Shown here in pieces: positions 12,801 through 21,460 of a DNA stretch of 64,000 nt. Origin of the DNA: a virus; the IMG/VR virus record IMGVR_UViG_3300008116_000173, positions 1-64,000 of that record. One strand, given 5' to 3'. Made by a program: the position numbers and the translations under genes. The notes beneath the pieces were generated by a model. The model saw nothing but the letters and a program-made list of their open reading frames with translations. It did no database searches and was not told the DNA's origin. Each line of letters begins with the position of its first letter. Position 1 is the stretch's first letter.

Positions 12801-15800
12801 ACTATACAATTACCATCTGAATTAAGTAAGTTTTTAGCTAAAGTTAAAAATCCTCAAAAACGTGAACGATTTATAAATGATTTCTTTAAAGATGTTTTTT
12901 ATAAAAATTCTAATTTACTTAACGAATTACAACGTAATTCTAAATTTGCTGAAATATTTTCAATATCTTATTTAGATTCATTTAAAGATGAAATAGGTGT
13001 TAAAAAAGGTATTGGATTTACATCATTATCACCAAGAGATTATTTAGCTATGAAAATAGCTTTATTTAATAACCTTGAGGTTAATAGTGAAGATCGTTTT
13101 ACAATGCCTGTAAATAAATATTTATATATTGTACCTGCTGATAAGAGTATGCAAGCCATTGTAGACTCTACATCATTTGATGTTTTCTTTGCACCAAACA
13201 ATATTGAAGTAAGTACCAATAGTAAAATCATTGAGTCGTTTTATAATATATTTTTACAAGAAGCTAAACGTATAAATAAGTTTAATAAAATAAAAAATAG
13301 TTTTTTAACTGAAGGTTCACAATCAAAATTTAAACCTACATTGCTTAATGAGTATGGTGTATTTAGTAAAAAAACATATCAAAGTGATTTAGTACAAAAT
13401 TTATTAAATAAATATAATACTGAAGGTACATTAACTAATGAAGAATATGCACAATTAGCCAATAAAATGGATGGTCAAGCATTTAAATTTAATTATTTAA
13501 ATAATGATTATTTTACATTTGCTAAAAATTTACCACAACAAACTAAAGAGTTAATTAAAAATACATTAGAAAATAGTTTACTTACTGATGATATGCTTGA
13601 AAAATCTTTAGCTGCGCAAAAAAATATAATTAAAAAAGAGTTAGCTTCATTTGTATATAAAACTTATGAAATAACTTTAAAAGAGTGGGAAAGTAAAGGC
13701 ATAATAACTAAAAATAAAAATAATGAATATGTTAATTCATTAGTTCAATTACCTTCTGTAAAAACAACTACTAGTGTAGATCAACGTATTAAAAATTTAG
13801 CATTAAAATATAGTGCTAATTATTTATTACACAATATTGAACTATCTAATATGTTTAACGGTGATGTATCTCAATATAAACCTAATGATTTACAAAAACG
13901 TACTAATCAGTCACAAAGTTTTATGACTGATGGTAAATTTAATAATCCTGTAATAAGAACTAAAGTAAATAAAGATGTTATACATGATTATTCTTTAGAA
14001 TCAGATTATACTAACATGGTTGATGTACTTAAACAATTAGGTGTATCTGATGAACGTATAAATGAAATATTAGATCCATATAAAAAGACTAATGTAACAG
14101 ATGCTCAAGTAATAATTCATCCTGAATTTTTTAAACTTATTCATTATTCACAAGGTACTTGGACACCTGAATTAGAAACAGCTTATAACATAGCTGAAGG
14201 TATAATACCTGGTGATGCTAAAAAAAGTGTACAAACATTATTACGTGGTTTTAAACCATTTTATTTTGGTAAACGTTTTGATCCTGTAACTGAAACATGG
14301 TATTATGAACAAGTTAAATGTTCTATGTTTCCATTATTTAAATCTTATACAGATATTAATCCATTATTTGCTTTAAAACGTGAAGAAATGGAAAAAGATA
14401 ATATAGATATGATAGCTTTTGAATCATCATTCAAAGGTGCTATAGGTTATAGAAGTGATTTTTTAGATGATAATAAAACTATATTAGAATTAGATGTTAA
14501 TAATTTTGGTATTCAACAAGCTAACCCTGATCATACTACTGAAGGTAATGATTCATTACGTCAGCTTAAAATGATTTTACCAGGTACTATTGACACTAAT
14601 GTTAGTTATAATGGTAGATCAGGTGCTGATATATTAGATGAAATATTATCACTTGAAGCTGCTAATTTAAAAACTGATTTAATTAAATTAACTAAATTAT
14701 TAAATAATCCTTCGTCACAAGCTGAGTTTAATAGCTTTATTCAAGAAATGATTACTAAGCGTGGTGCTTATGAAGTATTAGTTAATTTTTTAAGTGTTGA
14801 TGAAAATGGTCAATATATTTACCCATTAGATAGTGGTATAACAAGTACTAAAGTACAAGAATTATTATCTAGTGTATTTACTTCTAAAGTATTAAAACAA
14901 AAATTTAATCATGGTGGTTCATTAGTACAAGCTACTAGTTTAGGTCTTAAGTTTAGTAATTTAAGTGAACAACAAAAAAACCTTACACCTGAATTATTAG
15001 CTAAACAACGTAAATTAGAATGGTTTAAACCAAACATTCAAACTGGTCAAATAGGTTATGCAGAATGTATTATGCCTGCATCAGCTAAAAAATTCTTTGA
15101 TGAAAATGGTTTTTTAAAAGATATAAATAATATACCTGATGCATTAAAAGAATTTATAGCTTATCGTATACCTACTGAAGGTTTACATTCAACAATGGCT
15201 ATTAGAGTAATTGAATTTTTACCTAAAGAATTAGGTAATTTTATATTATTACCTTATCATGTAACTACACAATTTGGTGCTGACTTTGACTTTGATAAAA
15301 TTTATTTCTTTGGTAGAGAATTTACTACAAGTGTAAATAAGAAAACAGGTAAAGTAACTTACAGAATACCTGAAATGAATTATGATGAAACTGAGTATGC
15401 TACTGAACAACGTTATAAAGATTATGTATATTCTGTATTACAAGATAAAAATAATGAACTTTATTATGAAGATGTTATTACTGAATATGAAAAATATTAT
15501 GGTGAACCAATAGCATCATTATCTAAAAATGAAAAAATACAAGTTTTAGTAAGTGAAAACATACTAATGACACTAGATAAATTTAGTAAACGACCTATAG
15601 AAGAACAAAATACTAAAGCAGCTAGGAATAATCGTATAGTTGATAATTATCTTAATATTATTACATCTATTGAAAACTTAACTAATATTATTGCACCTTC
15701 AAGTTTTAAAGACATTGCTGATTTTAAAAATAATTATTTTGGTGAAAATGAAAAAGTTAATTTCTTTGCTGATTTTACACAAAATAATTATAAAAATCGT

Positions 15801-18473
15801 AACCATACAGGTAGGATATTAAAAGGTATATGGGCTTTACATTTAACAGGTCATTCATATGCTCGTATATCAGGTTTATCAACTAAACAAAATGTAAATG
15901 CTCAAGGTTTTGTAGATTATGGTAATTCAGTTAATCTTGAAGGTGGTATTACTGAAGGTAATAATCATAGAAATGATTTTTCAAGATTATATAATGATGA
16001 AGGTAAATTAATAGCTCGTGAGTTAGGTAAAGTGATGGCTGCTGTATTAGATGACCTTAAAAATCCATTACTTGAAAGTTTAAATATTAACCAATATACA
16101 ACACATGCGTTAGCTGCTATTCTTAGGGCAGGTTATTCTATGGAAACTATGTTATTGTTTTCAAGTCAACCTGCAATAACTAAGTTTTCACAACAGTCTA
16201 TAGATAATTCAAGTGCTTTATCTAAAAAAACTGAACGTTTTGACATTGAAAATTTAAAAGTATCTTATATTAAAATATTAAAAGATATCTATAATAAATA
16301 TGAATATCAAGATAATCCTGATATTAAAAGACTTATGGATACTTTAAATACAAATATACCTATTACAAATGCTGAATTAAAGGATATTTTAACTAATTTT
16401 ACTAATGACGCTAATGGTAATTTAATTAATAAAGTTACTGGTAAAAAACCTAGTGTTGAACAAGCTATGAAATACTATCATGTTCAGGTTAATGTTTTAA
16501 AACAAATGGAAAACTTAATTGCAATAGGTGATCAGTTTAAAAACTTAAATAATTTTTATACTATAAATAAAGAAGTAGGACCTCAAATAGAAGATATTAT
16601 TGAACAACAAGATTTGTTAGTTCAAATATCTAAAGATGATATATTACGTGATTATGAAATTGATTCAATGGCTACTTTATATCAAACATGGGATACTCAT
16701 TTAAATGCTTTAGATTACTTTTCTAAATACTTTCCTTATAGTAGTGAGCTATACATGGGTATTAAAAGTCAAATAGCTTTAATTCAAAAAAATAAAAGTA
16801 TTAGCGGTATTAAAACTGATGACCGTAAATTAATAAATAACTTTATTAGGACTTATTTAGATTATTCTTTTGAGAAGTTTGTTGATATACCATCTCAATC
16901 TGAAGAATTATTAAGATCATTCCCATCAATGGTTAAACAAATTACTAAAGGTACATCAGGTTTAAAGATAGATGATATATCATATGAAGAATTAAGTAAA
17001 AATCCTTTTATAGCTAATATTGAAGTTAAATTCAATAAAAAAACTGGTTTAAATCAAATTCAATTAAAAAGTGGTCAGTTAATACCTCAAGTAAAAGATA
17101 GTATCTCTAATGGGCTTATATTGCTTTATAACAATAAAAAAACAAGAGGGTTAGCTGAAAATTTTGTTAAATATGCATTTTTAACTAGTGGTTTTTATAC
17201 TGGTGTTAATATGTATTCAAATCTTATAGATCCAAGTATATTAAAAGCTATGGAGTATACAAATTATAGGATGCAAACAACTAATGATTTAGTTAATGGT
17301 ACTTTTACATTAGAAGTTGATAATAATAGATTAATAGATCAATTAGTTAGAAATTATCCTTATAACTTTACTAATATATTTGATAGTAATTTATTTGATG
17401 AATCAACTAAAAATGGTTTACCTAATAAATTAACACTTAATGAAGAAGCTTTAAATGAAGCTAATATGAGTGGTTATATGTTTGATACTAAAATTGGTAT
17501 TTTAACACCACGTTATATAATGGTACGTCAAAAAGATGCTGAATCTACTAAAAAAGAAGGTTTAACATTATATAAATTAGAAAATAATAATGAAGGTTTT
17601 AAATATGTTAAAATAAATGAATTAGGTAAAAAAGGATTTTTAATAGAAGTAAATCCTTTAGAAGATATTGTTAATAGTGTTGTTAACAGAAATTTAGAAA
17701 AAATACCTGATGCTATACTTCAAGATCCACCTGATGGTGTTGAAAATGATATGATGCCTGAATTAAGTATGTCAAAAGATACTGAATATGATATGGAAGC
17801 TAGTATACTTGGTAAATCACAAGTTGAATTTGATGCTATAGATAAAGCTATTGCTGCTAAATCTATTACTCAACCTATAGTACAACCTACTGAAAGAAAA
17901 ACTTATTCAGGAAAAGTAACAAGTTTACAGCCTAATCAAATATTTGTATTTGGAAGTAATCCTCTTGGTATTAATGGAAATCCTTCTAAAGGCACAGGAG
18001 GAGCAGCTTTAGTTGCGTATAATATTGCAGGTGTTAAACAAGGTGAAAAAATGGATAATAAGTTATCTGATTCAGGAAAAGCTTGGGGAATTACAACAGT
18101 AAAAGCTCCAGGACAAAAAAGAAGTAAAACTCCTGAACAAATAACAGAAGGTATTAAAAAATTATATGAATATGCTAAACAAAATCCAACCAAAGAATTT
18201 TTAATTTCTGATTATTCAGGAACAAATCTTAATGGTTATACAGGTCAAGAAATGGCAGATATGTTTGTTAATGCAGGATCAATACCTTCTAATATAGTAT
18301 TTAATAACAACTTTGATAAATTAATTACTACTCAACCTACTACTCAACCTACTGCACAAGATAATCAAATATTAAATTCACCACAATTTAAAGAATTTTA
18401 CAATAAAGAATTAGAAAGTAATCCTAATTTAACTGTAGAAGAAGCTTTAGATTATTATAAAAAATGTAAATAA
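6822..18473 (+). CDS. Giant virion protein with crAss-like RNA polymerase
   Basis: A 3883-aa polypeptide. Residues 2819-2830 (GADFDFDKIYFF) contain a DxDxD motif, D2821/D2823/D2825. This matches the metal-binding loop of the single-chain multisubunit-type RNA polymerase that crAss-like phages (for example phi14:2) package to transcribe early genes. Upstream, HEAFH at 1436-1440 plus E1493/E1494 about 55 residues later looks like a zincin-type metalloprotease site. A hydrophobic Gly/Ala segment lies near 150-240. The C-terminus (about 3690-3830) holds an IFVFGSN (3707-3713) ... GTGGAA domain of the macro-like A1S_2505 type, with different codon use. The probable role is injected cargo: early transcription plus accessory activities. 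Polymerase identity rests on motif and context. Confidence 0.85.
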   Translation: MGKKQNIKQPIIIDGVKLGGVEPSVKDVTVSDYSPVLTTLSPDNTFGESKYDLEKPWSVEEIQSGDYELYRGKAQNGFAQLGLGLLRATGKALLEGVKTPGYLYALGDAMRPGVTLDQALDNSFIKAFEGVEESMKEAMPVYQSYKSGRGGLVDNLFSTSFWGSEGADGVGYMAGLFIPGAGIKALGMAGKIAKLSRGTKILGGAEKIGEMAELGTITLVNTIAEAGAEAKGLADNLKIQFRDRLNPDSPNYNPINPSTGQVWTEKEISEAIADNTRNLFTENFALLVGPNLLMNKFLLGRFAKDKKILDSFRDANGNLISNPVVKRKLLSEYGKKIGLGLGSEGFFEEGSQFALENYHNKKAFNETNKNLLDGFINEYYNGLSNIDGQKSIALGAILGGFGGAIGQYRQNKAESKMRPKISKLIDMNFDGFAADTDIYDRDENGNIIKVNVEKQLAYFANMASEMKASQLADAATLADDPVLHDLIQSDQFARFAVPFIQLGDVGLEILDEKIDKASETRELRDNELLGQDKTKFKLDFNEQQWKQNLKNSAKQLAAAYNGSIELANKLPFLEEAAAKNPKYAADYINVLANMMYFETSKQMFYVEQISKLNAQILDIDNSDKRFLPQNEAFREKFVKQIESLEKLLSESKENYKILFDENEQSKAYDEYIKDRKEEENLAQQAQAEVDAVNNEFDPVNNPQGAAKEQAAAASNVAEDLKNEFGNTQTNPPTLNEILNQSQGDRAPAPTLSDVLNQTAQQTPVSTDAKKADIEKNYFIVTMSGSRTIEQLKSEKNPDFIGDYEFLDLGDGLVAWKTPKDPKSTIQQYLIADTKSNSKLIHKTSKDVKGNFARINEPNVKADAKSSNDNYELRLNRLNEAISKINNAELAALEGSKPAEPIATQTPVTSTVSDEDQDEVSKQINNVSVYSHTDDYDNVDKIPLNSIEGKIKQLWNDFRMLLFKGKKIGKQYLFDRNENGLPNYENKSGIDVTALNNLRKGDTVRFESRPLSVDPDAIAILDLNNKLIGWVRASAKKQLEQLKTNNQLNTEQAQTLQQFEEWRTTLLNKLKSGEEVYSTVQEKGTGNLYTKTILLPTGQQIVDANIDIFNSFREKDTIQSKPIFVYASKKDVTGRSKLVLPETTFTPEENAAIQNRLETLNKYDLKPGRVFKLIKDLNDEWSLMPLYANNITDDIFKDIVEILKNTDNESDIQILSRDLNKYIYSTTNDNKSAPLLIKKNQINQIVFYLGTKSFTLDDIKSKPEIWKQVKDILKKQKQNIEVANLNQSFQQQEYAKNKTLLTNVNLYEGEYFIQPYVSYVTDFKININPKPVTTTPAAASAQPSTNQQQVDRAERLKRAAARYKNPDTEGAASVRPDYSKYNEKQFKAFLKKKLPQLSIANQDQLNALRGLLIDPVGYFKGNLIYLFKGAGNLTAYHEAFHGVFRNLLTVAERENIINEAKSKYKEPTKEDLDNLQKRLNNNYTTEQLTYLYYEEQLADDFAIYTNDKNNRSLLKRITDAIRAIFDKILSYFDLFESANTSSINDVFDAVNEGRFKQRQSISNNVVNLPLFQEGAYSPKAKLNIGLADRIKVVSSLADNFLALLNQRIVNDKYADVSKKDLFNGIYDELYNQLNEAFDLSDSDLLGNVILNYADLINQDVKTNLKERGVLDNFDYEFINSEERNPESKSTLTNDDKLTLAVSETEETQIKEGKDSKGYREQTSISGLTTASARIKLFLSAIPVYEENENGELVYEKNELGLQKYHDFKSLYYYIEKNLIDKYTFEEQLAVLKNLTSSNPALISVLNKLQVNPPYMSAERFEMLQNDFKTNFSKQQLVYTLVKHSYNPANNTISFKIIDANRNNLPTKLKESWKNSYTVNVSEKGLSQPIKLENTLKKEIKKLDNENGALDVDVISSLLKTIHIDLSKKTIEANADSKVFARDINVVLSWYIKNNNTNYDAATRIAIENLIKLETAVMIEMHSQSFIDGEGNNIWTIQLPSELSKFLAKVKNPQKRERFINDFFKDVFYKNSNLLNELQRNSKFAEIFSISYLDSFKDEIGVKKGIGFTSLSPRDYLAMKIALFNNLEVNSEDRFTMPVNKYLYIVPADKSMQAIVDSTSFDVFFAPNNIEVSTNSKIIESFYNIFLQEAKRINKFNKIKNSFLTEGSQSKFKPTLLNEYGVFSKKTYQSDLVQNLLNKYNTEGTLTNEEYAQLANKMDGQAFKFNYLNNDYFTFAKNLPQQTKELIKNTLENSLLTDDMLEKSLAAQKNIIKKELASFVYKTYEITLKEWESKGIITKNKNNEYVNSLVQLPSVKTTTSVDQRIKNLALKYSANYLLHNIELSNMFNGDVSQYKPNDLQKRTNQSQSFMTDGKFNNPVIRTKVNKDVIHDYSLESDYTNMVDVLKQLGVSDERINEILDPYKKTNVTDAQVIIHPEFFKLIHYSQGTWTPELETAYNIAEGIIPGDAKKSVQTLLRGFKPFYFGKRFDPVTETWYYEQVKCSMFPLFKSYTDINPLFALKREEMEKDNIDMIAFESSFKGAIGYRSDFLDDNKTILELDVNNFGIQQANPDHTTEGNDSLRQLKMILPGTIDTNVSYNGRSGADILDEILSLEAANLKTDLIKLTKLLNNPSSQAEFNSFIQEMITKRGAYEVLVNFLSVDENGQYIYPLDSGITSTKVQELLSSVFTSKVLKQKFNHGGSLVQATSLGLKFSNLSEQQKNLTPELLAKQRKLEWFKPNIQTGQIGYAECIMPASAKKFFDENGFLKDINNIPDALKEFIAYRIPTEGLHSTMAIRVIEFLPKELGNFILLPYHVTTQFGADFDFDKIYFFGREFTTSVNKKTGKVTYRIPEMNYDETEYATEQRYKDYVYSVLQDKNNELYYEDVITEYEKYYGEPIASLSKNEKIQVLVSENILMTLDKFSKRPIEEQNTKAARNNRIVDNYLNIITSIENLTNIIAPSSFKDIADFKNNYFGENEKVNFFADFTQNNYKNRNHTGRILKGIWALHLTGHSYARISGLSTKQNVNAQGFVDYGNSVNLEGGITEGNNHRNDFSRLYNDEGKLIARELGKVMAAVLDDLKNPLLESLNINQYTTHALAAILRAGYSMETMLLFSSQPAITKFSQQSIDNSSALSKKTERFDIENLKVSYIKILKDIYNKYEYQDNPDIKRLMDTLNTNIPITNAELKDILTNFTNDANGNLINKVTGKKPSVEQAMKYYHVQVNVLKQMENLIAIGDQFKNLNNFYTINKEVGPQIEDIIEQQDLLVQISKDDILRDYEIDSMATLYQTWDTHLNALDYFSKYFPYSSELYMGIKSQIALIQKNKSISGIKTDDRKLINNFIRTYLDYSFEKFVDIPSQSEELLRSFPSMVKQITKGTSGLKIDDISYEELSKNPFIANIEVKFNKKTGLNQIQLKSGQLIPQVKDSISNGLILLYNNKKTRGLAENFVKYAFLTSGFYTGVNMYSNLIDPSILKAMEYTNYRMQTTNDLVNGTFTLEVDNNRLIDQLVRNYPYNFTNIFDSNLFDESTKNGLPNKLTLNEEALNEANMSGYMFDTKIGILTPRYIMVRQKDAESTKKEGLTLYKLENNNEGFKYVKINELGKKGFLIEVNPLEDIVNSVVNRNLEKIPDAILQDPPDGVENDMMPELSMSKDTEYDMEASILGKSQVEFDAIDKAIAAKSITQPIVQPTERKTYSGKVTSLQPNQIFVFGSNPLGINGNPSKGTGGAALVAYNIAGVKQGEKMDNKLSDSGKAWGITTVKAPGQKRSKTPEQITEGIKKLYEYAKQNPTKEFLISDYSGTNLNGYTGQEMADMFVNAGSIPSNIVFNNNFDKLITTQPTTQPTAQDNQILNSPQFKEFYNKELESNPNLTVEEALDYYKKCK

Positions 18474-21460
18474 TAATAACTTATAAATTATGTCACAAAG
18501 TTGTTTTAATTTTAGTCTTAACGAAAATAAAAGAATAGCTGAAGATTTTGGAGAAATAGAAACTCAAAAATTAATTGAGTTGTATTTTCCAGATAAAAAT
18601 CCTGCTAGTTATAATGAATTTATAAGTAATGATAAAGTAAAAGAAGCTTTAGGTTTAAAAGGTATAACTGAAGCTAACAAACTTTTAAATACTAATTATA
18701 AAAAAGAAATTAGTAATCAACAATTAATTAATTTAAAAAGTATTATTAGTCAAACTAATAATAAATTAAAAGGTGAAAATAAAAACATAGTATATAAATT
18801 ATACAATGTTAAACAATTAGGTGAATCTGATAATTATACTTGGGGTATACGTGAAATAAAAGGTAATTTAGATGTTGATGCTAAAATTGAAAGAGCTTTA
18901 ACTAGAGGTAAAACTGAACAAGCTAAAAATTTAAAAAATTTAAATGATAATAATCAATTAACATTATTTCAATTATCTAATAAACAAATTATTAAACCAG
19001 GAGTACAAGAACTATTTGATTCTAATCCTGAATTAGCTAATCAAGTATATGAAGCTTTAGGGTTTAAAAATCAAACACCTAAAAGATTAACTAAATCTGA
19101 TAGAACTTTATCTAAGTATATATCTATTGGAAAATCTGAATTTGAAAAAGCTCAAAAAGAAGCCAATACCAAAAGTTCTGATTTTAATCATAATGGATTT
19201 AGATGGTATGAATCTGAGGATGAGTTATTTGGTGGAAAAGATTGGAGAAAAGATGAATTACCACAAAGTAATAGTGGAACTTTTGAGGATGATTACTATA
19301 AGTTACAAGTAGAATTTTCTCAAAAAGCAAGAAGTTTTCATCCAGAAGATTTTGATGAAATGGGTTTTGAGTTATTGTATGATTTACCTCAAGATGAATT
19401 ATTTCAAGCTATCAGATATTGGTATAAACCTTTAGAAGGAATTGAATTTACAGAATTAGCTGATATATATGACCCAAATTCTTCTTATAATAAAAAACAT
19501 CCAGAAGATATTAAATCTAAAGATGCTTCTGATTTAAGAAAGTTTATTGAAAAAGAAATAGGAATTAAAAATAAACTATACCCTTCCTTAAACAACCAAA
19601 TAACCCCACAACAAAAACAAAAAGCTCTACAACTATACTCTCAATACTTAGATACTATATTTCCTGAAAGAACAAATATTGTTTATTCTACATCAACACT
19701 AGATGATGGAAGTAATTTTTTAACAGATGATATAAATTATTCAAAAAAATATAAAGGTATTACAAAACCATATATTGTAAATTTAAAAAATTCTTTAAAA
19801 ACTAATTATGGTATTAATATTGCAATTTCTAATATATTATTTGAAGAAAATCCTAATATAGATGTAATTTATGGTAAAGAAGGAGAAAGAATAAGTTATA
19901 AAGATATATGGGCTGAAATTCAACAAGATCCTGATTTAACACAAAATGAAGCTATAAAATTATTATCATCTAGACCAACAAGAAATATTAATGTTTTTGT
20001 TGTTAAAAATAAATCAGAAAAATATGAATTAAATACTAAACAAGATATTGAAAATTTTAAAAATTTTATTAATAAAGAAAATAAATTAAATAATTTTGAT
20101 TTAGATATTGATGAAAATCTAACAAAAAAAGAAAAATTAACAAAATTTTTTACTCAATTTGGTTTTAAATTTGAAGAAGGAGATTTATCAACAGATTTAT
20201 TAAAAAAAATAATATATGTTAATAAAAATGATATTGAATTATTTATTAATAATTCTGTAAAAGCTTTAAGTCAACTTTTATTAGCTAATACTAATATAGA
20301 TTTTAATAAACTTAAAAATTTAATTGAAAATACTGAAGAATTTAAAAGTTTATTAAATAATTCAACAACTGAATTTAAAAATAATTATTATCATATAAAC
20401 AGTGGTAATAAAATTCCAATTAATGATTATAGAATTTATCAAAAAGATTATGAAAATATAAAAAAACAAGTAATTGAAAAATATTTAAAAGAATCTTTAT
20501 TAGATAATAAAAATTTAAAACCTTTACACAAATTAATTATTGATTTTATTAATTGGTTAAAAAATTTATTTGAAACTGCTACAAATTTAAAAGATATTAC
20601 TGATAGTTTAATACAACAAGTTTTTGAAAATCAAAAAGAAATTATTATTAATTCTAATCTTTTAAAAAATAAAGAAAAAGTTAATTTAAATAAAGCTTTA
20701 AAAGAAACTAAACATGGTAAAAATATAATTAAAATATTTGGTGATTTTGGTTTAATTCTTACTGGTAGTATAAGTGCATCTGAACAAGGTACTATTTGGA
20801 GAAAAATTGGTAAACTTTTACACGATATTGATTGGATTGTACCTAAAGATTTTAATAAAGATTATTTACAAAAATTATTTGATGAATTTCCTGGAGCAAC
20901 ATTAATAAGACAATTTGATAGTCCTGGTTATTACACAAGAACATATGTTGTTCCACCAAAAGGATACACTATTGCTAATTTAGAATATTTTGAAAAAGAA
21001 AAATATAATGAAAAATATATTAAACAATATGATTTGTTAGATCAAAATAATAAAATAGTTAATAATTATAGAAGATATTATGATGTAACACCTGAAGGAA
21101 AAGTTTACGAAACAAAAGAAGTTTATAATGAAAATTTACAAAATGTTGATGTAAATTTAGATCCTGTATTAGTTGATTTTTTTGAAAATAAACAAAATTT
21201 AGAATTTAAACCTTATACTGTAAATGTAGAAGGTGTTAAACTACAATTATCAAATTGGTTATCTTCTTTTTCTGAAAAATTAAGATACGGTAGAGCTAAA
21301 GATTTATTAGATTATGCTTTATTTATACCTAATGATTTAAATCAATCAAAAGATAATAAATCATTTCAATTAGAACCAACAATACAAAAAGATCCTACTG
21401 AAATTATTCAACAAGTTGATACTTTATTAAATGATTATATTAATAACAATAATATAAAAG
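17880..21460 (+). other. Compositionally distinct effector-domain module
   Basis: Across the 3' end of the 3883-aa gene and the first half of the 2056-aa gene, glycine codons change from nearly all GGT to frequent GGA, and word use changes with them. Both flanks keep the GGT-rich style. The segment contains the macro-like FGSN domain, an ADP-ribosyltransferase-like stretch and a nucleotidyltransferase-like domain. The contrast suggests that this part was acquired or exchanged separately from the conserved virion-protein backbone. The boundaries are approximate and were judged by eye. Confidence 0.5.

Noticed and set aside
18330-18360. A short tandem repeat (ACTACTCAACCT-like units)
   Set aside because: It encodes a Thr/Gln/Pro linker (QPTTQPTAQ); this is ordinary low-complexity linker sequence.
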